Part shown: positions 1 through 4,723 of the stretch, one piece after another | Layout of the letters: the number at the start of each line of letters is the position of its first letter | Numbering within the stretch: the first letter of the stretch is position 1 | NCBI GenBank assembly: GCA_004553595.1 | Contig: SFKZ01000044.1 | Span: forward strand, 1-6,723 | DNA from: Methanobrevibacter ruminantium | GTDB taxonomy: Archaea > Methanobacteriota > Methanobacteria > Methanobacteriales > Methanobacteriaceae | Length of the DNA: 6,723 nt | Reading direction: 5' to 3' | Made by a program: the position numbers and the translations under genes | The notes under the pieces: model-generated | The model's database searches: none | The model's input: the letters and a program-made list of their open reading frames with translations, nothing else | What the model was told of the DNA's origin: nothing

Positions 1-99
1 TGAACAGAAAAAAAATGATACAACATCTGTGACATATAACATTGAATTAAAACAAGGAGCTATTGAAATAGAAATTGAAGATGGATTAGACAACAACAC
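1..99. repeat. Terminal redundancy (left copy) marking a circular molecule
   Basis: Bases 1-99 match 6625-6723 base for base, including an eight-A run. The reading frame of the secreted-protein gene runs uninterrupted through the overlap. Inference: this is the overlap left when a circular contig is linearised, so the true unit is about 6,624 bp. An overlap of exactly 99, an odd k-mer size, fits a de Bruijn assembly artefact better than a biological terminal repeat. Confidence 0.93.
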
Positions 100-559
100 A
101 AATTCACTCAATTCTTCAGATTTATTTATTGCGGGTTATCACGATAGATCCGTAACTATGAAAAAAGAGTACGGAGACAGATATACATCAATCAATAACA
201 AAAGTACTTTTGTTGGTTACCCAACAAGTTACTTTAAGTTTAGAATTGGATATACTCTTTACAAAAGCAAAAAAATCTCAGGACGCTATATCAAAGCTTA
301 TGAACATGAAGCGGGACAAGCGGCCGGTTCACGAATTAAAACTGAGCCAATAACTGACTCGTTGGGATGGGATAAAAAATCAAAAAACGGTACCGCTATA
401 AAAGCACATTGTAAATATAAACAAAGATTTTATGTGGCTCAAAACGAAGTTTTAACTTATAACGTGAAAATATCATATAGCGTAACACCTTCTAGATGGA
501 GTTCTACTGGAGCTGTTATTTGTGCAACCGGTACAATTGATTCTGTAAAAATAGCTTAG
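1..559 (+). CDS. Secreted protein of unknown function, C-terminal part (gene starts at 6248)
   Basis: Residues 126-311 of the 311-residue secreted protein; the first whole codon in the window is at 2. A GTG at 29 is an internal valine, not a start. From about residue 170 the sequence changes from acidic to basic and aromatic, with many Tyr, Lys, Arg and alternating hydrophobic residues (FKFRIGYTLYKSKK, YNVKISYSV), suggesting a beta-rich C-terminal domain. Cys263 and Cys300 are the only cysteines in the mature protein and could form a disulfide. The stop at 557-559 sits in a small inverted repeat. The next gene starts 103 bases on with no terminator between, so co-transcription is likely. The split between an acidic N-terminal half and a basic, cysteine-paired C-terminal half would suit a secreted toxin with a pro-region, but this is inference. 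Confidence 0.85.
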   Translation, partial: EQKKNDTTSVTYNIELKQGAIEIEIEDGLDNNTNSLNSSDLFIAGYHDRSVTMKKEYGDRYTSINNKSTFVGYPTSYFKFRIGYTLYKSKKISGRYIKAYEHEAGQAAGSRIKTEPITDSLGWDKKSKNGTAIKAHCKYKQRFYVAQNEVLTYNVKISYSVTPSRWSSTGAVICATGTIDSVKIA

Positions 560-574
560 AGAATATTCCTAAGC
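554..574. other. Small inverted repeat over the secreted-protein stop codon
   Basis: GCTTAG (554-559) pairs with CTAAGC (569-574), and the interval holds the palindrome GAATATTC (561-568). No T-run follows, so it is not a good intrinsic terminator. It may be an mRNA 3'-end or processing hairpin, or chance. Confidence 0.3.
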
Positions 575-662
575 GTAATCAATTCTATTTCAAGCAAATT
601 TCGAATAACCAGAGAATTCAGATGAATAATAATTTAGTTTTTTATGAAGGAGATAATATATT

Positions 663-857
663 ATGAACAGTACGGATACTCTTGTGAGCTTTGGATTATA
701 TGATACATTACCAACTGCAGTTCTAATTTTTAACTTAATTTTAAAAATAATATTTGCAATAGCTATAATTGGCGCTTTTATTTATGCTAGAAAAACCTAT
801 AAATTATTAAAAAATCAAATTCCTCAAAAAAAAGAAAACAAACCTGATAAAAATTAA
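663..857 (+). CDS. Small single-pass membrane protein, 64 residues
   Basis: A 64-residue protein with one strong membrane segment at about 18-42 (TAVLIFNLILKIIFAIAIIG and following), then a basic tail ending KKENKPDKN. By the positive-inside rule the tail is cytoplasmic and the N-terminus outside. The start is well supported: GAAGGAG lies 10 bases upstream of the ATG. It sits between the secreted-protein gene and the CPBP protease gene on the same strand. I recognise no family. Small membrane proteins in this position beside bacteriocin genes are often immunity proteins or holin-like factors, which is a contextual guess only. Codon use is very AT-rich, as in its neighbours. Confidence 0.7.
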   Translation: MNSTDTLVSFGLYDTLPTAVLIFNLILKIIFAIAIIGAFIYARKTYKLLKNQIPQKKENKPDKN

Positions 858-861
858 AAAG

Positions 862-898
862 AAAAAGGCGTTGTATGTCTTAAGAAGCATACAACGCC
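862..898 (-). terminator. Strong hairpin between cargo genes, terminator-like on the minus strand
   Basis: GGCGTTGTATG (867-877) and CATACAACGCC (888-898) form a perfect 11-bp stem with a 10-base loop. The T-run expected of an intrinsic terminator is present only on the minus strand (A-run 862-866 on plus). On plus the hairpin is followed by AAGTAGG with no T-run. It may stop antisense transcription into the cargo operon, or set mRNA stability between the 64-residue gene and the protease gene. Confidence 0.6.
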
Positions 899-914
899 AA
901 GTAGGATATTTTCA

Positions 915-1712
915 ATGTTACAAATATTAATCTTATTACAATTACTTTTATGCTTTTGTTTATTATTTTTAATTTTCATTAAAAATAAATTAAAAATATC
1001 ACAGCACGTATTATTAATACTATGTATACTTAATTTTTTTGCTTTTCCTGCATTCGCATTAAATCCATCATATTGCAATTTAATTGCAAATAACAACTTA
1101 CCATCTTTTTTGGGATATATATACACTCTTGTAATATCACTTTTAACTTATTATATTTTACGGTTTGCTATCCAAGAAAACAACACTTCAAATACTACAA
1201 GCGCTCGAGGAGATATATTTTTTGTTTTATCACTTTTTATATGGCTCATTGTTGACTTGTTAGCGATATATCGTAATACTCTAAATATTAAACAATGTCT
1301 TGAAATATTTTTTATATTCACCATAATCATCGGATTAACAGAAGAACTATTTTTTAGAAAAATAATAAAAATCATTATTTTAGACATGTATAAAGAGTCT
1401 GTAATTTGTTATATTTTAATATCTTCATTATTGTTTTCCTTTATTCATATACCTAGTGTAGGCCTTGACTATCCCAAAATATTGATAAAATTCTTTTTAA
1501 TGATTATCATTGGTTTTCTTTTTACAACTTTTTATTTGTTATCTAGAAATATAATAAAAACAATATTAATACATGGACTATACGATAGTACCATTACAGC
1601 ACTAAATGAAATTGATTTTCATTTATCAATTTATTATTATGTACTTTTTATAGTACTATATTTGTTAATTTTCCAGATTTCAATAAAAAAGGTGATTTTA
1701 ACCCGACTCTAA
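915..1712 (+). CDS. CPBP-family intramembrane metalloprotease homologue
   Basis: A 265-residue, very hydrophobic protein with roughly eight membrane segments. It carries the three CPBP (CAAX protease/Abi) signatures: EELFFR (Glu143, Glu144, Arg148), FSFIH (Phe174 to His178) and HGLYD (His220, Asp224). These are the residues that coordinate metal and catalyse peptide cleavage in the membrane in known family members such as Rce1 homologues, and all are intact. Bacterial members are often linked to bacteriocin processing or self-immunity. Here it follows a secreted protein and a small membrane protein, so cleavage of a signal peptide, precursor or incoming toxin is the natural hypothesis. The ribosome binding site is weak (AAGTAGG about 9 bases before ATG) and a strong hairpin lies just upstream, so expression may be lower than that of the first two genes. 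GC content is about 20%. Confidence 0.85.
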   Translation: MLQILILLQLLLCFCLLFLIFIKNKLKISQHVLLILCILNFFAFPAFALNPSYCNLIANNNLPSFLGYIYTLVISLLTYYILRFAIQENNTSNTTSARGDIFFVLSLFIWLIVDLLAIYRNTLNIKQCLEIFFIFTIIIGLTEELFFRKIIKIIILDMYKESVICYILISSLLFSFIHIPSVGLDYPKILIKFFLMIIIGFLFTTFYLLSRNIIKTILIHGLYDSTITALNEIDFHLSIYYYVLFIVLYLLIFQISIKKVILTRL

Positions 1713-1746
1713 AAACCATAGCATTGTAAATACTATGGTTTTCTTT
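1711..1746 (+). terminator. Intrinsic terminator of the cargo operon
   Basis: AAAACCATAG (1712-1721) pairs perfectly with CTATGGTTTT (1733-1742) around an 11-base loop, followed by CTTTT. It begins at the stop codon of the protease gene. The mirror side carries five T on the minus strand, so it may also stop backbone transcripts running the other way. Confidence 0.8.
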
Positions 1747-2002
1747 TAAACTGAATATTCCTGCGCCAGGAAACCGGTGTTCCAGTAAAAAGGAACCCAT
1801 ACGTTTCTGTCTCATGCATACAGGTGACATTACATTTGATAGAGACTGTTAAATGCTAGCGGTTTCCTACTGGAGGAATCTCGGTTTCCATTTCCCGGAA
1901 TGCTGGTGTCATAAGCACAGGATTATTCAAAACTTTTGCCTGTTGCAAAAAAAACTCCTCAAATATATGATCTGCTAGCTGCACTCAATAAGAATGGACC
2001 GA
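1743..2002. other. Intergenic region between the convergent cargo and backbone ends, with CGGTTTCC boxes
   Basis: No convincing intact gene lies here. CGGTTTCC occurs twice in direct orientation (1860-1867, 1882-1889) and once inverted (GGAAACCG, 1769-1776). TCCAGTA (1781-1787) is also complementary to TACTGGA (1868-1874); with the AGGAAACC/GGTTTCCT pair (1768-1775 and 1861-1868) this gives interleaved, pseudoknot-type pairing. It could be a folded single-strand origin, a recombination site, or debris from an older junction. Composition is closer to the backbone than to the cargo. Confidence 0.4.
1856..1984 (-). pseudogene. Possible C-terminal gene remnant, 42 codons
   Basis: A minus-strand reading frame runs from GTG at 1984 to TAG at 1856 and encodes a hydrophilic peptide ending MTPAFREMETEIPPVGNR. 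It looks more like the tail of a protein than random sequence. An in-frame TGA directly precedes the GTG and no ribosome binding site is visible. I infer either a decayed fragment left by a rearrangement or a chance frame. No family is recognised. Confidence 0.25.
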
Positions 2003-2206
2003 TTATAAATTTCTTACATAACTTTTTATCGCTCCAGTACGTTCTATCTCATCATACTCATCAAGAATCTGTTCTCGTGAACCAATTACCAATGGTTTAC
2101 GACTTCCTGCTTCACAGATAGCCCACTCATCAGAATCAGCATAAATAAGTCTCATATCAACATATTTTCCACGCAAGATACGTGCTTCTTCAACTTTATT
2201 AAACAT
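2003..2206 (-). CDS. Small acidic protein of unknown function, 67 residues
   Basis: The frame is open from a GTG at 2236, but that start overlaps the end of the upstream gene and has no ribosome binding site. The ATG at 2206 has AAGGGGGG five bases upstream and gives 67 residues beginning MFNKVEEARILRGKYVDM. The protein is soluble and charged, with a likely beta-strand middle (MRLIYADSDEWAICEA) and an acidic helix (REQILDEYDEIERT). It lies 19 bases after the HTH/coiled-coil gene, so the two are almost certainly co-transcribed. I recognise no family. A small partner protein of the regulator, or a copy-control accessory, is plausible from position only. Confidence 0.65.
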   Translation of the reverse strand: MFNKVEEARILRGKYVDMRLIYADSDEWAICEAGSRKPLVIGSREQILDEYDEIERTGAIKSYVRNL

Positions 2207-2225
2207 AACATCCCCCCTTATATAT

Positions 2226-2756
2226 TTATCTTCCACGAAGTTTATCCCACCAGGTTTTTTCTTTTTCCTTCTTTAATTCTTCTTCTAATTGCCTTTCTTT
2301 TTCCCTGGCACCCTCAAGCCGAGACTCAAGATCTCTTATTTCTTCTTCATCTGATTTGAAAGCCTTTATCCAGGATTCTTTTTCTTCTCGAAGATATGAA
2401 AGTTCCTTTTCCTTCCCATGCAAATCATCTTCTAAAAGTTCCTGCTTATACTGAATCAGTCGCAGCTCTGCATTTTCCTGCTGAAGTAAAGCATTCTGTT
2501 CCAGAGCAAAAATAAGCTTCTCTTGAAGATCTGCGAGCCTTTCCATCAAGTGATTCACACGCTCTGTATCCTGAATCACTTCTACCGGAGAAGGAAGAGG
2601 ATACTTTTCATCAAGTATCTTCAGTGCTTCATCATCGAGTTCGATGTTATTAGCTTTTCCTATATGATCTTTAAATATATCTGGATTACGCTTTATATAT
2701 CTGCGAACAGTATCATAATTAACATTCCTTGATTTCGCAAAATCGCTAATTTTCAA
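2226..2756 (-). CDS. HTH plus coiled-coil plasmid protein, probable DNA-binding regulator or replication accessory
   Basis: The best start is TTG at 2756, nine bases after GGAAAGGAGG, giving 176 residues. An upstream in-frame ATG at 2804 would place the ribosome binding site and operator repeats inside the coding region. Residues about 1-35 form a helix-turn-helix (LKISDFAKSRNVNYDTVRRY, then IKRNPDIF). Residues about 75-170 are a long, highly charged heptad-like coiled coil (ERLADLQEKLIFALEQNALL, LREEKESWIKAFKSDEEEIR), ending WWDKLRGR. Such HTH plus coiled-coil proteins are common on Firmicute plasmids beside rep and serve replication, partition or regulation. Here it follows rep on the same strand but has its own promoter and three GACAT repeats, implying autoregulation. 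Its exact role is inferred. A partition adaptor is an alternative, but no ParA-type ATPase is encoded. Confidence 0.75.
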   Translation of the reverse strand: MKISDFAKSRNVNYDTVRRYIKRNPDIFKDHIGKANNIELDDEALKILDEKYPLPSPVEVIQDTERVNHLMERLADLQEKLIFALEQNALLQQENAELRLIQYKQELLEDDLHGKEKELSYLREEKESWIKAFKSDEEEIRDLESRLEGAREKERQLEEELKKEKEKTWWDKLRGR

Positions 2757-2774
2757 TACTTTAGCCCTCCTTTC

Positions 2775-2808
2775 CAGACATGTCTGCGGACATGTTCCGG
2801 ACATTGTC
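2775..2808. promoter_or_regulatory. GACAT operator repeats upstream of the HTH/coiled-coil gene
   Basis: A perfect 12-bp palindrome, CAGACATGTCTG (2775-2786), is followed by two related boxes, so GACAT recurs at 2777, 2789 and 2800, spaced 12 and 11 bases (about one helical turn). They lie just downstream of the -10 and before the ribosome binding site, where a bound repressor would block transcription. Autoregulation by the HTH protein is the simplest reading; Rep-binding iterons are the alternative. Confidence 0.55.
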
Positions 2809-2810
2809 TT

Positions 2811-2839
2811 ATTTTAACTTATAAACATTGAAAATTCAA
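2811..2839 (-). promoter_or_regulatory. Candidate promoter of the HTH/coiled-coil gene
   Basis: On the minus strand TTGAAT (2839-2834) and TAAAAT (2816-2811) are separated by exactly 17 bases, close to the sigma-70/SigA consensus. The -35 overlaps the palindrome ATTGAAAATTCAAT. The predicted start falls near 2804, inside the GACAT repeats. Confidence 0.5.
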
Positions 2840-2874
2840 TATACTTCAAGTTATCAAGCCCTGCGGTTGGGTAA

Positions 2875-2915
2875 ACCGACAAACACCGCTCGTTTCACTC
2901 ACCTGCTTTGTCGGT
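2875..2915. repeat. Inverted repeat across the rep stop codon
   Basis: ACCGACAAA (2875-2883) and TTTGTCGGT (2907-2915) are perfect 9-bp arms around 23 bases that include the rep stop (2895-2897). No T-run follows on the minus strand, so it is a weak terminator candidate. It may be an mRNA end-stabilising hairpin or a protein binding site. Confidence 0.4.
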
Positions 2916-4238
2916 CTGATTCCACCACTTGTAAACAGTTGGCTTGCTCAATCCAGTATCTCGAATGCAATTAACTTTCTTGCCATCTGGATGCAGCAGC
3001 TGCCATTCCCTAACTTTATGCTTTGCAGTTCCAGCTCCTTTTGGTCTACCCTCCGGAGCTTTCATAGGTAAATCAATGGCTTTCATATCCGCTTTTCTCC
3101 TTCTAGCAAGATACAAATGTTGGTTCTGCTTTAATCCATTCCGTTTGTTTGGAGGAACATCAAGACCACTCAAAACTTCCACTTCATGCCTTGGCAAAGT
3201 AATAAAACTTTCCTGATAAAAGTTTAAAGCACTCTCAACATCATCAACAGTAAAATCATCTTGTAAAGTATTCATAAACTCTAGCAATCCATACGCATCC
3301 TGCCGGAGTTCATCCTCACTCACCCCACATTTAACGGCATAACTTGCAAGCACTGCTATGCAAAAATACCTGTGACCAACACTTAATTTTTCATCAGTCT
3401 GTATTTTCCGAATCCACCAATCATACAAATCACGTTTAACATACCAGCGCCCTGCAGGTTTCCCTTCAACAATCCTCTTACGATACCACTCCGGATATTT
3501 TTCCTTTGCCTGTTCCAATGTCAGGGAAGACTCATAATCAAGGCTCTTAATCTTAAATTCGGGAGCAACATAACGATTTAAAAATTCAATATCAACCTTA
3601 TCTCCTGTCTTAAATACTGATATTTTATCAGGACTCGTTTTCGTTTTACTTCCCACCATACGGAACCCCTGAAAAATTCCCTGATACTGTCTCTCTTTCG
3701 TATCAATTTTACTCGTGTACTTATTCCAAATTAAATCAGTCATATCATGTTTAAGAGCATTCAATCGATTATGAACAGATTTATACAGTGGTATAGGTTC
3801 TTTCAGCAAATAATACAAATGTATTCCTTCACCGCTATTGGCTATATACGTCGCTCTTGGGAAATGTGGATTATCAAGCCGATCTAAAATCCATTGCAGC
3901 TCATCTATTCCCACTTTATCAAGGTCAAAACAAAGACCGTAAAGAATAGATGCATTATTTGCATTCCGTCTTCTCCCAAAATAAGCAACAGGGCTGATTA
4001 TAACGAAATCATCATCAAGATGATTTTCAATCTCCTTCAAATCATCGAATATAAGAGAATGCCTACCAACACCATCTTTAATACTGCAGAGAATACCATT
4101 TGCCCTCCGCTGATCCTGACGTCCCTCCTCTTCAAAAGAGCCCACAGGAAACATATCTCTATAAAAATCCATTGGAGAAACTTCCTCAGCATAACGCCTA
4201 CACACTATATTCTTTTTCATGTATAAATTACTTTCCAC
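2895..4238 (-). CDS. rep: Plasmid replication protein, archaeo-eukaryotic primase (AEP)-like with C-terminal HTH
   Basis: A 447-residue protein. AEP/PrimPol hallmarks appear in order: FDLD (Asp105, Asp107) as the metal-binding DxD, SGEGIHLYY (135-143) with His140 as the nucleotide-binding motif, then Asp179 followed by FQGFRMVGSKTK (189-200), which fits the third motif and its downstream Arg/Gly loop. The middle (about 235-345) is helical and resembles the accessory region that follows such domains. The C-terminus (419-439, VNCIRDTGLSKPTVYKWW) is a helix-turn-helix suited to origin binding. Known plasmid relatives combine initiator and primase roles; initiation and priming here are inferred. 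The start chosen is GTG at 4238, 8 bases after AAGGAGG; ATG at 4220 is a weaker alternative with no ribosome binding site. The conserved motifs differ from the HUH/Tyr motifs of rolling-circle Reps. Confidence 0.8.
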   Translation of the reverse strand: MESNLYMKKNIVCRRYAEEVSPMDFYRDMFPVGSFEEEGRQDQRRANGILCSIKDGVGRHSLIFDDLKEIENHLDDDFVIISPVAYFGRRRNANNASILYGLCFDLDKVGIDELQWILDRLDNPHFPRATYIANSGEGIHLYYLLKEPIPLYKSVHNRLNALKHDMTDLIWNKYTSKIDTKERQYQGIFQGFRMVGSKTKTSPDKISVFKTGDKVDIEFLNRYVAPEFKIKSLDYESSLTLEQAKEKYPEWYRKRIVEGKPAGRWYVKRDLYDWWIRKIQTDEKLSVGHRYFCIAVLASYAVKCGVSEDELRQDAYGLLEFMNTLQDDFTVDDVESALNFYQESFITLPRHEVEVLSGLDVPPNKRNGLKQNQHLYLARRRKADMKAIDLPMKAPEGRPKGAGTAKHKVREWQLLHPDGKKVNCIRDTGLSKPTVYKWWNQTDKAGE

Positions 4239-4272
4239 CTGACTACCCTCCTTGGGGGCTTATATTATCAAT
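4239..4272. repeat. 34-bp direct repeat, copy 1, carrying the rep ribosome binding site
   Basis: Perfect 34-base match to 4338-4371, ending next to the rep start codon. On the minus strand it holds CCCCCAAGGAGGG, so it supplies the rep Shine-Dalgarno. The C-run could fold onto the GGAGG and mask it. Confidence 0.9.
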
Positions 4273-4290
4273 AGGTTTTTTTAACCTTTT

Positions 4291-4338
4291 TTATAAAAAT
4301 ATAACAGACACTTTGTGGTCTGTCAAATTCTCACTCAC
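4291..4338 (-). CDS. Possible 15-residue leader peptide upstream of rep
   Basis: GTG at 4338-4336 lies 7 bases after an AAGGAGG identical to that of rep and opens a short frame, MSENLTDHKVSVIFL, ending TAA at 4291. The frame overlaps the rep -35, spacer and -10, so it would be translated only from a transcript starting further upstream. It resembles the first codons of rep and may be a decayed duplicate rather than a functional leader. Confidence 0.25.
   Translation of the reverse strand: MSENLTDHKVSVIFL
4298..4326 (-). promoter_or_regulatory. rep promoter with an inverted repeat in the spacer
   Basis: On the minus strand a perfect TTGACA (4326-4321) and TATATT (4303-4298) are 17 bases apart, a near-consensus SigA promoter about 60 bases before the rep start. 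Positions 4304-4323 form an inverted repeat: ACAGACAC, TTT, then GTG(G)TCTGT, eight pairs with one bulged G, filling the spacer and entering the -35. That placement is typical of a repressor operator. The half-sites CAGACA/TCTG echo the operator before the HTH/coiled-coil gene. Confidence 0.7.
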
Positions 4339-4371
4339 TGACTACCCTCCTTGGGGGCTTATATTATCAAT
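4338..4371. repeat. 34-bp direct repeat, copy 2, upstream of the rep promoter
   Basis: Second perfect copy, 99 bases from the first and abutting a 15-codon leader frame. It carries the same strong Shine-Dalgarno on the minus strand. The bases after each copy (GTG, then AT-rich GAATTT or TAATTT) are also alike, suggesting duplication of the rep leader and first codons. A role as paired Rep-binding sites is also possible. Confidence 0.9.
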
Positions 4372-4460
4372 GAAGTTAAATGTACATTTTTGCTAAAGAA
4401 ATAATACTACTTACCGGATTATCTGTCATTGTTTACCTTTGCGATGTCATTTTTGCATAA

Positions 4461-4490
4461 TTGACTTTATAGGTGGCTATACTGTATAAT
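4461..4490 (+). promoter_or_regulatory. Promoter of the antisense antitoxin RNA
   Basis: TTGACT (4461-4466) and a perfect TATAAT (4485-4490) with an 18-base spacer. Transcription would start near 4497 and run to the terminator at 4534-4565, towards the toxin gene. Confidence 0.75.
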
Positions 4491-4500
4491 GGCTATAGCC

Positions 4501-4527
4501 AAAAAAGATGTAAATGTCCATCTGGAC
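4501..4527. repeat. Antisense pairing repeat, copy in the antitoxin RNA
   Basis: Imperfect direct repeat of 4644-4672: 15 identical bases, then G here against ATA there, then TCCATCTGG here against TCCACCTGG there. The T/C difference gives a G-U wobble in the RNA duplex, so pairing is preserved. Confidence 0.7.
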
Positions 4528-4533
4528 AAAAAC

Positions 4534-4565
4534 AAAACCCAGCAGAGGCAACTGCTGGGTTTTTT
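4534..4565. terminator. Bidirectional terminator shared by toxin mRNA and antitoxin RNA
   Basis: AAAACCCAGCAG (4534-4545) and CTGCTGGGTTTT (4552-4563) form a 12-bp perfect stem with a 6-base loop. On plus it is followed by a six-T run (4560-4565); on minus by TTTTG then TTTTT. The two transcripts end within the same hairpin and are complementary there. Confidence 0.85.
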
Positions 4566-4579
4566 CTGTGCTGGTTGTC

Positions 4580-4666
4580 TTATAAATTTCTATCCAGCCA
4601 CCTGCAAATGTAGTAGCCGACCACACTTGCTATGATAGAAATAAAAAAAGATGTAAATATATCCAC
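4580..4666 (-). CDS. Fst-like small hydrophobic toxin of a type I toxin-antitoxin system
   Basis: A 28-residue peptide starting at GTG 4666, seven bases after a near-perfect AAAGGAGG. It begins MDIFTSFFISIIASVVGYY and ends ICRWLDRNL: a single hydrophobic helix (about 4-21) followed by a charged tail with WLD. Fst of pAD1 (33 residues) and its Firmicute relatives share this plan of a membrane helix ending in a Trp/Leu-Asp/Glu-rich tail, and kill or halt plasmid-free daughters by acting at the membrane. The gene faces an antisense RNA across a shared terminator, which is the strongest support. Being on a mobilizable plasmid it would act as a stability (post-segregational killing) module. The peptide match is by pattern; I cannot run a search. 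Confidence 0.75.
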   Translation of the reverse strand: MDIFTSFFISIIASVVGYYICRWLDRNL

Positions 4667-4672
4667 CTGGTC
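4644..4672. repeat. Antisense pairing repeat, copy over the toxin start codon
   Basis: Partner of 4501-4527. Read on the minus strand it covers the toxin GTG start (4666-4664) and the next codons, so the antitoxin RNA could block ribosome loading. It corresponds in position to the direct repeats of par-type loci. Confidence 0.7.
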
Positions 4673-4712
4673 ACCTCCTTTCTGTTGCCAGATTGGAGTA
4701 GACAACAAGGGT

Positions 4713-4718
4713 ATTATA
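4713..4718 (-). promoter_or_regulatory. -10 element of the toxin promoter
   Basis: A perfect TATAAT on the minus strand, placing the start near 4706, about 40 bases before the toxin GTG. The hexamer 17 bases upstream (TATGAT) is a poor -35, so the promoter may be moderate, or read-through from mob may contribute. It nearly touches the mob stop codon. Confidence 0.5.
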
Positions 4719-4723
4719 TCAGC

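Larger units (their letters stand above)
4497..4566 (+). ncRNA. Antisense antitoxin RNA of an Fst/par-like type I toxin-antitoxin system
   Basis: A short RNA of about 70 nt is predicted from a strong promoter to a strong terminator, with no credible protein. It contains AAAAAAGATGTAAAT (4501-4515) and TCCATCTGG, near-copies of the sequence opposite the toxin start (4644-4670). It can therefore pair with the toxin mRNA over the start region, as well as through the shared terminator. A small hairpin, TGTCC-ATCT-GGACA (4515-4528), lies in the 5' half. This is the RNA I/RNA II arrangement of the pAD1 par locus: convergent transcripts, a bidirectional terminator and dispersed direct repeats. The start site is inferred from promoter spacing. 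Confidence 0.75.

Noticed and set aside
1..99. Terminal direct repeat of a phage or linear element
   Set aside because: The repeat lies inside one coding sequence that reads through the join, and the window has no phage genes; a circular plasmid explains it.
29..559. A complete 176-residue protein starting at GTG 29
   Set aside because: The frame stays open upstream through the circular join to an ATG with a ribosome binding site and signal peptide at 6248.
854..1387. Minus-strand frames opposite the CPBP protease gene
   Set aside because: They are shadows of an intact protein with active-site motifs and lack ribosome binding sites.
2757..2804. ATG at 2804 as the start of the HTH/coiled-coil protein
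   Set aside because: It has no ribosome binding site, adds a Cys-rich segment encoded by operator repeats, and lies at the predicted transcription start; TTG at 2756 follows GGAAAGGAGG.
2895..4238. Rolling-circle (HUH) replication protein
   Set aside because: No HUH pair or catalytic-Tyr motif was seen; the motif order fits the AEP family instead.
4239..4371. CRISPR array
   Set aside because: Only two repeat copies with a 65-base interval holding a promoter, and no cas genes.
4100..4396. A 98-residue plus-strand protein with a repeated DYPPWGLILS segment
   Set aside because: The peptide repeat is just the 34-bp DNA repeat read in frame; the frame lies antisense to rep and its control region with no ribosome binding site.
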